18,557 bases of DNA from an uncultured Pseudorhodobacter sp. (GCA_937910975.1 CALEMZ010000350.1:1-18557), one strand, 5' to 3'; shown: positions 7,048-13,603, numbered from the stretch's first letter. Notes: generated by a model from the sequence alone, not told the origin. A program made the numbers and translations.

Positions 7048-8067
7048 ATGCACAGTTTCGATCCCGCAGAACTTTCGACGTATCTCTCGGCCTATGTTCC
7101 GGGGTTTGACGGGTTGGAGGCGATTACCCGCTTTTCCGACGGCCAATCAAACCCGACATATAAGCTCACCACCAAATCGGGCAGCTTCGTGCTGCGTGCC
7201 AAGCCGCCGGGTGTGCTATTGCCCTCCGCACATCAGATTGAGCGCGAATACCACGTTATGCAGGCACTGGCCCAAACCGCCGTCCCGGTGCCAAAAATGC
7301 TGCACCTGTGCCGCGAGGATGCCCCCTTCGGCGCGGCATTTTTCGTGATGGAGATGCTGGAGGGCCGTGTGCTGTGGGACCCGCTGCTGCCCGGCATGAC
7401 CCCGCCCGAGCGCACCGCGATCCATGACGCGATGATCACCACGCTGGCTAGGTTGCACAGCGTGAACCCTACCCAGATCGGCCTTGCCGATTTCGGCGCG
7501 CCTGGAAACTACTTTGCCCGCCAATGCGCGCGCTGGACCAAACAATACCGCGCGACCCAAACCCAAGCCCGCCCGGACGTTGATTGGCTGATCGACTGGC
7601 TGGCCCAAAACCTACCCGCGGATGATGGGCAAATTGCCATCACCCACGGGGATTTTCGGCTGGATAACATGGTATTTGCCCCCAACGCGCCGGAGGTTCT
7701 CGGCCTTCTGGATTGGGAACTTTCAACTCTTGGCCACCCAATGGCAGACTTGGCCTATCAATGCATGGGGCTGCGCCTGCCCAATTCCGGCTTGGTGCGG
7801 GGCCTGGGCGGGGCAGACCGCGCGGCCCTCGGCATCCCGTTTGAAGACACCTATATTGCCCGTTACTGCACCCTGCGCGGCATTGATTTACCGCGCAATT
7901 GGCCTTTTTATCTCACGTTTTCCTACTTCCGGCTGCTGGCGATTTTGCAAGGCATCGTCGCGCGCGCGCAAAGCGGCAATGCCTCCAACCCCGGCGATAT
8001 GGTGGCGCTTGCGGCCTCAATCACCACTATGGCCACGGATGCCTGCGCCATCGCGCGCGGCGATTAA
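7048..8067 (+). CDS. Phosphotransferase family protein (APH fold, ACAD10/ACAD11 kinase-like)
   Basis: About 339 residues with the aminoglycoside-phosphotransferase kinase fold. The glycine-rich segment SDGQSNPTY (30-38), Lys52 in LRAKPPG, Glu67 in the C helix, the catalytic loop HGDFRLDN (200-207, Asp202 and Asn207) and the metal-binding Asp222 in LLDWELSTLGHPMADLAY are all intact, so it should be active. The last pattern is typical of the kinase domain of ACAD10/ACAD11 and their bacterial stand-alone relatives, linked to phosphorylation of hydroxyacyl-CoA. It starts just after otnI and is probably in the same operon, which may instead hint at a sugar-acid or alcohol substrate. GAGGA (7032-7036) is 11 nt from the ATG at 7048 but only 2 nt from an alternative ATG at 7039; either start is possible. 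Confidence 0.82.
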   Translation: MHSFDPAELSTYLSAYVPGFDGLEAITRFSDGQSNPTYKLTTKSGSFVLRAKPPGVLLPSAHQIEREYHVMQALAQTAVPVPKMLHLCREDAPFGAAFFVMEMLEGRVLWDPLLPGMTPPERTAIHDAMITTLARLHSVNPTQIGLADFGAPGNYFARQCARWTKQYRATQTQARPDVDWLIDWLAQNLPADDGQIAITHGDFRLDNMVFAPNAPEVLGLLDWELSTLGHPMADLAYQCMGLRLPNSGLVRGLGGADRAALGIPFEDTYIARYCTLRGIDLPRNWPFYLTFSYFRLLAILQGIVARAQSGNASNPGDMVALAASITTMATDACAIARGD

Positions 8068-8894
8068 CCTAACAGGTCGTCAAAGCCGGCCGCGCTCTTT
8101 GTCATCTTGGCCTGCACCGCTTTCATCAAATCTTCGGCCCGCAGCATGCCCGCGTTCCAAGTGGCAATCTGGTCCAGCCCTTCGGCCACCGAATGGTCGC
8201 GCGCGAAGGTAACCGCCTGTTTGATCCCGGCAATCGCGAGGGGTGATTTCGCGGCAATCTCGCGCGCCATCACAAGCGCCGCTGCAACCACCGCAGGCCC
8301 ATCCGCATGCACCGTATTCACCACGCCCCAGCCGCGCGCCTCCTCTGCCGTAAAGCGCCGCCCGGTATAGGCCAGCTCGCGCACTACGCCCGGTGCCATC
8401 AGTTTTGGCAGGCGCTGCAACGTGCCCACATCCGCTGCCATCCCGATATGAATTTCCTCGATCCCGAAGGAGGCATCGGCACTCGCCAAACGAATATCGC
8501 AGGCGGAAATCAGATCAATCCCGCCACCAAGGCATACGCCCTGCACGGCAGCAATCACCGGAACACGGCAGGTCTCAAGGCTGCTGAGCGCTGCCTGATA
8601 ACGCACAATCACTTCGCGCAAAGCATAGGCCCCGCGCGCCGGTTCCGCTTGGGCCAAACCCATCAAGCCCTGAAACGCGGCCAAATCCATGCCGCCGCTG
8701 AAATGCTTGCCGCGCCCCGAAAGCACCACGGCCCGCACGCCGGGATCAGCACCCAAAACACCCATCAAACGCGGCAAATCCTCCCAGAAATCAGGGGTCA
8801 TGCTGTTGGCTTTTTCGGGGCGATTCATTTCCAGATGCGCAACGCCATCGGCGACGGATGTGGCAAAGAACATGCTGGCAAGTGGGTCCGTCAT
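8064..8894 (-). CDS. Enoyl-CoA hydratase/isomerase family, delta(3,5)-delta(2,4)-dienoyl-CoA isomerase-like
   Basis: A 276-residue crotonase-fold enzyme. Oxyanion-hole regions are HFSGGMDLAAF (64-74) and GVCLGGGIDL (119-128). Asp127, Glu147 and Asp155 have the same mutual spacing (20 and 8 residues) as the three acidic active-site residues of mammalian ECH1, and the surrounding AADVGTLQRLPK (153-164) is an ECH1 hallmark. It should shift double bonds in 3,5-dienoyl-CoA esters during beta-oxidation of unsaturated fatty acids. The frame extends to 8969, but the ATG at 8894 is chosen because GGAGA lies 6 nt upstream and the extra residues are non-homologous in look. Its TAA and the TAA of the convergent kinase share one TTAA (8064-8067). 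thpR lies 71 nt upstream on the same strand. Confidence 0.87.
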   Translation of the reverse strand: MTDPLASMFFATSVADGVAHLEMNRPEKANSMTPDFWEDLPRLMGVLGADPGVRAVVLSGRGKHFSGGMDLAAFQGLMGLAQAEPARGAYALREVIVRYQAALSSLETCRVPVIAAVQGVCLGGGIDLISACDIRLASADASFGIEEIHIGMAADVGTLQRLPKLMAPGVVRELAYTGRRFTAEEARGWGVVNTVHADGPAVVAAALVMAREIAAKSPLAIAGIKQAVTFARDHSVAEGLDQIATWNAGMLRAEDLMKAVQAKMTKSAAGFDDLLG

Positions 8895-8965
8895 GGCTAG
8901 TCTCCGTATTTGCGCCGATAATGGCGGGGCAGGGGCTGTAAGACCAGCGTTCCGTGGCGGCACGG

Positions 8966-9541
8966 TCATGATGGCCGAGGATGATCAGCCCCGGCGCACG
9001 CACGCAGCGGATAGCGCGCCAACGCGTCATAGCGTGGGCCGTGCGGGGTGAGCGTGGATTGATAGAGCACCATTTCCGCCACCTCCCATGGCCCGGCCCG
9101 AAACCCCGCGCCATTGATCACGGCGCGTTCAAGCTGTACCGCCTCTTCCGGCCCCATCGCTGCAAAGCGCCCCAGCGTGATATGCGGCACAAAACGGCGC
9201 GCGGGGATATCCGCCCCGGCCATCCGTGTCGCACGCTCCACCTTGGCTTGAAGGCGGTCCATAGGCTCCGACGGGGTCAGGGCTGCCCAAACCGAATGCG
9301 GCTTGGCCTTGCCGAAAATACCGAAGCCGGAAAGCGAGGCCTTAAACGCGGGCATGTGCAGGGCCGAAAGCCCCTCATGCACGGCCTCCAACACCTCATC
9401 GCGAACCTCGCCCAGAAAGGCGAGCGTGATATGGAGATGGTCCCGGTCCACCTTGCGCGGGATCGGCAAAAGGAATTGCTGTACCGCCAATTGGCTTTTC
9501 ACATCACCCGGCACATCCAGCGCTATAAATGCCCGCATCAT
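8966..9541 (-). CDS. thpR: RNA 2',3'-cyclic phosphodiesterase (2H family)
   Basis: A 191-residue 2H phosphoesterase of ordinary length. The two catalytic HxTx motifs are HITL at 37-40 and HITL at 120-123. The N-terminus MMRAFIALDVP and the block GIFGKAKPHSVWAAL (74-88) are typical of ThpR/LigT. The enzyme hydrolyses 2',3'-cyclic phosphate ends of RNA to 2'-phosphate and was first noted for a weak 2'-5' RNA ligase activity. The frame is open upstream to 9700, but the tandem ATG ATG at 9541/9538 has GGAGAGG 5 nt upstream and gives the family start. The start at 9538 is equally acceptable. It may be co-transcribed with the downstream crotonase gene, although a functional link is not apparent. 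Confidence 0.9.
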   Translation of the reverse strand: MMRAFIALDVPGDVKSQLAVQQFLLPIPRKVDRDHLHITLAFLGEVRDEVLEAVHEGLSALHMPAFKASLSGFGIFGKAKPHSVWAALTPSEPMDRLQAKVERATRMAGADIPARRFVPHITLGRFAAMGPEEAVQLERAVINGAGFRAGPWEVAEMVLYQSTLTPHGPRYDALARYPLRACAGADHPRPS

Positions 9542-9822
9542 CCCCGCCTCTCCAGCCATTCTGTCGCGTGACACAGCCCCTTCGCCGCCGATACCTGCAG
9601 GAGATACCCGCCCTAGCGGGCAGCGATATACCTCAGGCCTGATGCACAGCGACCCCATGGCACCCCAACTGAGCCGTTCTTCGCACCCTGCCCGCTCCAC
9701 TATTCTCCTGCAAGTGGAAGAAACCTTGTATTTTCAAGCATTTTTGCTATATCTTAACCCATAAGCCGCAAATTGGCCGCCATTCCGGCAGGCCCGGCAC
9801 CACAGGCAATATCAGGTTACTC
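9542..9822. promoter_or_regulatory. Divergent intergenic region with promoter candidate for the Nudix gene
   Basis: I see no gene in these 281 nt. A possible plus-strand promoter is TTGTAT (9726-9731) and TATATC (9748-9753) with a 16-nt spacer, lying in a short AT-rich patch and pointing at the Nudix gene. A perfect hairpin CCCGC-CCTA-GCGGG (9607-9620) lies 66 nt upstream of thpR and has no T-tract on either side, so it is not a terminator; an operator or leader structure is possible. The SbfI-type palindrome CCTGCAGG (9594-9601) is probably chance. Confidence 0.35.
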
Positions 9823-10323
9823 ATGCCCAAATCTCCTACCCCCGCTTCCAATCCGGCGGTGGAAGCTCCCAAAAGCCAATACGGCGCGCTGTGCTGGCGT
9901 GCTGGCAAGAACGGTGCCGAAGTGCTGCTGATCTCCAGCCGCGAAACCGGGCGCTGGGTGATCCCCAAAGGCTGGCCTATGAAAGGCCGCAGCGCGGCCG
10001 AGTCGGCGGAGATCGAGGCTTGGGAAGAGGCCGGCGTCAAAGGTGCCATCGCGAAGGCCAAGCTTGGCCAATTCACCTATCACAAGATATTCAAGCGTGA
10101 CACCGTTCAGGAGCACGCGCAGCCTTGCTTGGTGGAGGTGTATCCGCTTGAGGTGACACAAATTTCCCCCGAATTCCCCGAGCATCGCCAACGCCGTCGC
10201 AAATGGTTCGCGCTTGAAGCGGCTGCCCGCAAAGTCGCGGAAGTTGAGTTGAAGGCACTACTCGCGGGCTTCAGCCCGCCGCTGCCAATGCCCCCAAACG
10301 CCAACCAAGACTGTGCGCCATAA
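9823..10323 (+). CDS. Nudix hydrolase
   Basis: A 166-residue Nudix-fold protein. The strand-loop WVIPKGWPMKGRS (about 45-57) and the helix SAEIEAWEEAGV (61-72) form the Nudix box. Measured against the pattern GX5EX7REUXEEXGU, the first Glu is Arg and the Arg before the second Glu is Ile, while the metal-binding REUXEE core keeps E-A-W-E-E. This resembles the subgroup related to diphosphoinositol-polyphosphate and dinucleoside-polyphosphate hydrolases common in alphaproteobacteria. It cleaves a nucleoside diphosphate linked to another moiety; the substrate is unknown. The start ATG has only a weak ribosome binding site (AGG 9 nt upstream). The C-terminus ends in a Pro/Asn-rich tail. DUF1178 follows 118 nt downstream on the same strand. 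Confidence 0.88.
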   Translation: MPKSPTPASNPAVEAPKSQYGALCWRAGKNGAEVLLISSRETGRWVIPKGWPMKGRSAAESAEIEAWEEAGVKGAIAKAKLGQFTYHKIFKRDTVQEHAQPCLVEVYPLEVTQISPEFPEHRQRRRKWFALEAAARKVAEVELKALLAGFSPPLPMPPNANQDCAP

Positions 10324-10441
10324 CGTTGCTAAGGGTGAACTGGTCCGCCTTTGCAGGCTTGATTCCCCCCGCAAATAGCTTAGGTAAGCCGCTTATGCTG
10401 GGCTTGCGCTGAAGCAGGCCCACCCCTTAACAGGCGATGAT
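10324..10441 (+). other. 118-nt intergenic region with several inverted repeats before the DUF1178 gene
   Basis: The ends of the region can pair: TAAGGGTG (10330-10337) with CACCCCTTA (10421-10429), eight pairs with one bulged C. Inside are TTTGC (10350-10354) with GCAAA (10371-10375) and AAGCC (10386-10390) with GGCTT (10401-10405). The closing stem ends shortly before the AGG ribosome binding site (10432-10434) of the next gene. This could be a structured leader, or chance pairing in GC-rich sequence. No T-tract follows any stem, so it is not an intrinsic terminator. Confidence 0.25.
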
Positions 10442-10876
10442 ATGATCCGCTATTCGCTCAAATGTGCCGCCGATCACAGCTTTGAAAGCTGGTTCCAGTC
10501 GGCTGCCGCTTTTGATGCGCTGGCCGATACGGGCCATATCACCTGTCCCTTCTGCAGCAGCGCCGAAATCTCCAAATCCCTGATGGCCCCCGCCGTCACC
10601 CCCGCGCGCAAGACGGGCGTTCCGAGCCTGGAAAAACCGCTCTCCACCCCCGCCAATCCGCAAGAAAAGGCGCTTGCCGCCCTGCGCGCCGAGGTGGAGG
10701 CAAACTCCGATTACGTCGGCAAGGGCTTTGTGGCGGAAGCCCGCAAAATGCACGAAGGCACCGCCCCCTCCCGCGCCATCCACGGTGAGGCACGGCTGGA
10801 TGAGGCGAAAAAACTGATCGATGACGGCGTGCCGATCATGCCGCTGCCCTTCTTGCCGCCGCGCAAGGTGAATTAA
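10442..10876 (+). CDS. DUF1178 family protein
   Basis: A 144-residue soluble protein recognisable as DUF1178: N-terminus MIRYSLKCAADHSFESWF, then CPFC (35-38), a charged linker, and the C-terminal block IHGEARLDEAKKLIDDGVPI (113-132) followed by MPLPFLPP. Cys8 and His13 together with Cys35 and Cys38 could form a small zinc ribbon; this is inferred from spacing and not known. No function is established for the family. AGG lies 7 nt before the ATG. The gene converges on ubiG with 69 nt between them; that gap has a GC-rich hairpin (TCGCGC/GCGCGA, 10921-10939) but no T-run. Confidence 0.88.
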   Translation: MIRYSLKCAADHSFESWFQSAAAFDALADTGHITCPFCSSAEISKSLMAPAVTPARKTGVPSLEKPLSTPANPQEKALAALRAEVEANSDYVGKGFVAEARKMHEGTAPSRAIHGEARLDEAKKLIDDGVPIMPLPFLPPRKVN

Positions 10877-10945
10877 GGCGTTTCGAGTTTTCATTGAGTC
10901 ACAGCATCGGCTTTTTGCCTTCGCGCCGGTTGCGCGCGAGGCCGT

Positions 10946-11686
10946 TTATTCCGGCTTCACACTCGCCGTCACATAATTCACCGATAAATCCCGTGTCGAA
11001 AGTGACCAATTCCAACTGATCGGGTTGAAGACCATCCCCTTGCGATCCACCGGCCGCAATCCGGCCTTCTCAAGCATTGCAAAAAGCTCATCGGGGGTGA
11101 TGAACTTGCTCCAGTCATGGGTCCCTTTGGGTAGCCACCGCATCACCCACTCTGCGCCCACAATCCCCATCATGAAGCTCTTGGGATTACGGTTCAGGGT
11201 GGAGCAAATCATCAGCCCTCCCGGCTTCAACAGCCCCTGACAGGCCGTCAGAAATTCCTGCGGGTCGGCCACATGCTCGACCACTTCCATATTCAAAACC
11301 ACGTCAAACAGCTCACCCTTGGCGGCCAGATCTTCGGCCGCGCAATGCCGGTAATCGATGGTCAGCCCCATCTGCTCGGCATGAACCTGCGCCACCGGAA
11401 TGTTGCCCGCCGCCGCGTCAGCGCCCACCACCTCGGCCCCCAAGCGGGCCATCGGTTCGGAAAGCAGGCCCCCGCCGCAGCCGATATCCAGCAAGCGCAG
11501 CCCTTTGAACGGTGCGGGCACGGTTAAATCCCGGCCGAATTCTGCGGCGATCTGGGTGGTAATATAATCCAGCCGGCAAGGGTTGAGCATGTGCAGCGGT
11601 TTGAATTTTCCTGTCGGGTCCCACCATTCCGCCGCCATCGCTTCGAATTTCGCGACTTCTGCGGGGTCAATCGTGTTCAGATTCAT
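10946..11686 (-). CDS. ubiG: Ubiquinone biosynthesis O-methyltransferase (bifunctional 3-demethylubiquinol / 2-polyprenyl-6-hydroxyphenol methylase)
   Basis: A 246-residue class I SAM-dependent methyltransferase of normal UbiG length. The N-terminus TIDPAEVAKFEAMAAEWWDP (5-24) is diagnostic. SAM motif I is LDIGCGGG (66-73), the acidic residue after strand 2 is Asp90 in GAD, and NMEVVEHV (132-139) and the C-terminal block KGTHDWSKFITPDEL are typical. It performs the two O-methylations in ubiquinone synthesis at the inner face of the membrane. AAGGAG (11698-11693) sits 6 nt before the ATG, a near-ideal ribosome binding site. It is divergent from the peptidase gene, with 61 nt between the start codons. 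No other ubi genes are in the window. Confidence 0.95.
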   Translation of the reverse strand: MNLNTIDPAEVAKFEAMAAEWWDPTGKFKPLHMLNPCRLDYITTQIAAEFGRDLTVPAPFKGLRLLDIGCGGGLLSEPMARLGAEVVGADAAAGNIPVAQVHAEQMGLTIDYRHCAAEDLAAKGELFDVVLNMEVVEHVADPQEFLTACQGLLKPGGLMICSTLNRNPKSFMMGIVGAEWVMRWLPKGTHDWSKFITPDELFAMLEKAGLRPVDRKGMVFNPISWNWSLSTRDLSVNYVTASVKPE

Positions 11687-11747
11687 CGGTCACTCCTTGC
11701 AGTTTTGTGCCGGGACGGGCAGGCTTGAGGGACTGTATAGGACAATC

Positions 11748-12719
11748 ATGGACCATAGATCAGGCCAAAAGAGCGCAGCCCAGTATTTATACCCCCCGCT
11801 AGATCCATTTGATCAACGGATGATGGAGGTGGGCGGTGGGCATCATATCTATGTGGAGCAATGCGGGCGCCCCGATGGGGTGCCGGTTATGGTGATCCAT
11901 GGCGGGCCGGGGGGCGGGTGCAGCCCCGCGATGCGGCGCTATTTTGACCCCGAGGTTTACCGGATCATTTTGTTCGATCAGCGCGGCTGCGGGCGGTCGC
12001 GGCCCCATGCGAGCGTTGAGGAAAACACGACCTGGCATCTGGTTGCCGATATGGAGGCGATCCGCGCCGCGTTGGGCTTGGGGCCGGTGATCTTGTTTGG
12101 CGGTAGTTGGGGCGCCACACTGGCGCTGATCTATGCGATTTCTCACCCCGAGAACACGGCCCATCTGGTGCTGCGGGGCGTGTTCACGATGACGCAGGAA
12201 GAGCTGGACTGGTTCTACGGCGGCGGGGTAGGGCGGTTCTTTCCCGACCTTTGGCAGCGCTTTGTTTCGGCCATCCCGGAGGACGAGCAGGGCGACCTGA
12301 TCGGGGCCTATCACCGCCGCCTTTTCTCCGGCAACTTGATGGAAGAGATGCGGTTTGCGCGGTTATGGGCAAACTGGGAGAATGCGCTTGCGACGATCGG
12401 GTCCAGCCTGATCGGGGGGGAGGGGCCTTCGGATTATGCGCGGGCGTTTTCGCGGCTGGAAAATCATTATTTCGTCAACAAGGGCTTTTTGGAGCATGAC
12501 GGCTGGATCGTGAAAAATCGGCACCGGATTGAGGGGATCGGGGCGGATATCGTGCAGGGCCGTTATGATATGGTTTGCCCCCCGATTGCGGCTTATCAGC
12601 TTGCTGATGGGTGGGGGTTGGCCAGGCTGAATTTGATCCCGCTTGCTGGCCACGCGCTTTCAGAGCCAGGGATATCAGAGGCCTTGGTGCGGGTGATGGA
12701 CGGGCTGCGGACGCGGTAG
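11748..12719 (+). CDS. pip: Prolyl iminopeptidase (alpha/beta hydrolase, peptidase S33)
   Basis: A 323-residue alpha/beta hydrolase of the usual proline iminopeptidase length. The oxyanion motif HGGPGGG is at 51-57, the nucleophile elbow GGSWG at 118-122 (Ser120), the acid Asp274 in GRYDMVCP, and the base His302 in AGHA. DQRGCGRSRP (77-86) is also a family hallmark. It removes N-terminal proline from peptides in the cytoplasm; no signal peptide is present. The frame is open back to 11583, but that extension overlaps ubiG; the ATG at 11748 has AGGA 5 nt upstream and gives the standard N-terminus. It appears monocistronic, since the promoter for rimP lies downstream. Confidence 0.93.
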   Translation: MDHRSGQKSAAQYLYPPLDPFDQRMMEVGGGHHIYVEQCGRPDGVPVMVIHGGPGGGCSPAMRRYFDPEVYRIILFDQRGCGRSRPHASVEENTTWHLVADMEAIRAALGLGPVILFGGSWGATLALIYAISHPENTAHLVLRGVFTMTQEELDWFYGGGVGRFFPDLWQRFVSAIPEDEQGDLIGAYHRRLFSGNLMEEMRFARLWANWENALATIGSSLIGGEGPSDYARAFSRLENHYFVNKGFLEHDGWIVKNRHRIEGIGADIVQGRYDMVCPPIAAYQLADGWGLARLNLIPLAGHALSEPGISEALVRVMDGLRTR

Positions 12720-12806
12720 TGTCCGCAGCCATCCAGTCAGGCGCGCCCCAGCCTGCGTTTGTGCTGGGCGATGTGGAACCCCACCCAGCTTTGGTTCTGC
12801 GCCCCC

Positions 12807-12835
12807 TTGCCATCGCCTGCCCTTTCGCCTATATC
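12807..12835 (+). promoter_or_regulatory. Sigma-70-type promoter for the rimP-nusA-ylxR-infB operon
   Basis: TTGCCA (12807-12812, five of six consensus bases) and TATATC (12830-12835, four of six) are separated by exactly 17 nt. Transcription would start near 12842. This is the best promoter match in the window and sits in the gap between pip and rimP, where a promoter for the operon is expected. Confidence 0.6.
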
Positions 12836-12841
12836 CCCCTC

Positions 12842-12908
12842 AACAGAAGTTTCAGGGTCCAAACCTGATGCTACCGGAACCTGACGCGGGCCTGTGGGCC
12901 CGTTTTTT
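12842..12908 (+). ncRNA. Putative rimP leader RNA / attenuator
   Basis: From the predicted start near 12842 to the T-tract end at 12908 is about 67 nt of leader. Three pairings compete. TCAGG (12852-12856) pairs with CCTGA (12864-12868). TCAGGGTCC (12852-12860) pairs with GGAACCTGA (12876-12884) in eight of nine positions. GGGTCCA (12855-12861) pairs with TGGGCCC (12895-12901), which includes most of the 3' arm of the terminator and would therefore act as an antiterminator. AACCTGA occurs twice (12862-12868, 12878-12884), which creates the choice. No family model was run, so RNA identity and function are inferred. Confidence 0.45.
12887..12908 (+). terminator. Intrinsic terminator upstream of rimP
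   Basis: CGGGCC (12887-12892), a four-base loop TGTG, GGCCCG (12897-12902), then six T (12903-12908). It ends 36 nt before the rimP ATG and lies downstream of the best promoter, so it would either end pip readthrough or attenuate the rimP operon. Confidence 0.72.
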
Positions 12909-12944
12909 GTTTCTTGGATACCTTTTCATTCTTGGGATGCTGAC

Positions 12945-13556
12945 ATGTCCGACCTGATCGCCAAAACCGCCATTGACCGCCGTCTGGCAGAAATTGTGAC
13001 CCCAGCCATTGAGGATTTGGGGTATGAGTTGGTGCGTATCCGGCTGATGAGCGGCAAGCTTAAGGTTTTGCAGATCATGGCCGACCGTCCTGATGGCGGG
13101 ATCGTGGTGGATGATTGCGCGAAAATCTCGACGGCTGTTTCGGCAGTGCTTGATGTGGAAGACCCGATTGAGGATAATTACACGCTGGAAGTTTCCTCGC
13201 CCGGCATCGACCGGCCGCTGACGCGGTTGAAGGATTTCGATATGTGGGCCGATTATGAGGCGCGAATCGAGACGACGGAGCTGATCGATGGTCGCCGCCG
13301 CTTTAAGGGCGTGTTGCGCGGCACCGAGGGCGATGAAGTGCTGATTGAGTTGCAGGAAGGCGCGGAAGCCGTGACCATCGGGTTGCAGTTCGAATGGCTT
13401 TCGGATGCCAAGCTGGTTTTGACGGATGAGCTGATTGCCGAGATGCTGCGCCAGAAAAAGGCCAGCGGCAATTATGACGCCAATGAGTTTGACGAGATTG
13501 AAGAGACCGAAGGGGATGAGGCCGAGGCCGAAGATGCCCCCGTGACCAAGCACTGA
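12945..13556 (+). CDS. rimP: Ribosome maturation factor RimP
   Basis: A 203-residue RimP, needed for maturation of the 30S ribosomal subunit. The N-terminal domain contains AIEDLGYELVRIRL (21-34) and DRPDGGIVVDDCAKIS (47-62); the junction YTLEVSSPGIDRPL (79-92) is the most diagnostic block; the C-terminal SH3-like domain has RRFKGVLRG and ends in an acidic tail (EIEETEGDEAEAED). The frame is open from a GTG at 12894, but that codon lies inside the terminator hairpin; the ATG at 12945 gives the family start, with GGGA about 8 nt upstream. It is the first gene of the classical rimP-nusA-ylxR-infB operon, with 47 nt to nusA. Confidence 0.95.
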   Translation: MSDLIAKTAIDRRLAEIVTPAIEDLGYELVRIRLMSGKLKVLQIMADRPDGGIVVDDCAKISTAVSAVLDVEDPIEDNYTLEVSSPGIDRPLTRLKDFDMWADYEARIETTELIDGRRRFKGVLRGTEGDEVLIELQEGAEAVTIGLQFEWLSDAKLVLTDELIAEMLRQKKASGNYDANEFDEIEETEGDEAEAEDAPVTKH

Positions 13557-13603
13557 CACTGTAACCAAAGACTGACAGTCAACCGACTTATCGGAGATTA
13601 ACG

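Noticed and set aside
8895..8969. Upstream extension of the dienoyl-CoA isomerase-like gene to 8969
   Set aside because: The ATG at 8894 has a strong ribosome binding site and a family-like start; the extra 25 residues look like translated spacer.
9607..9620. Hairpin CCCGC-CCTA-GCGGG as a terminator or attachment site
   Set aside because: No T-tract, no repeat partner elsewhere in the window and no mobile gene nearby.
9542..9700. N-terminal extension of thpR to 9700
   Set aside because: The frame is merely open. The extra 53 residues do not resemble the family and the inner ATG has a good ribosome binding site.
10921..10939. GC-rich hairpin between DUF1178 and ubiG as a terminator
   Set aside because: The stem is 6 bp with a 7-nt loop and no T-run follows it on either strand.
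11583..11747. N-terminal extension of the prolyl iminopeptidase into ubiG
   Set aside because: It would overlap ubiG and its promoter; the ATG at 11748 has AGGA at proper spacing and gives the standard peptidase N-terminus.
12894..12944. GTG at 12894 as the rimP start
   Set aside because: The codon lies in the loop of the terminator hairpin and adds residues not seen in RimP proteins.
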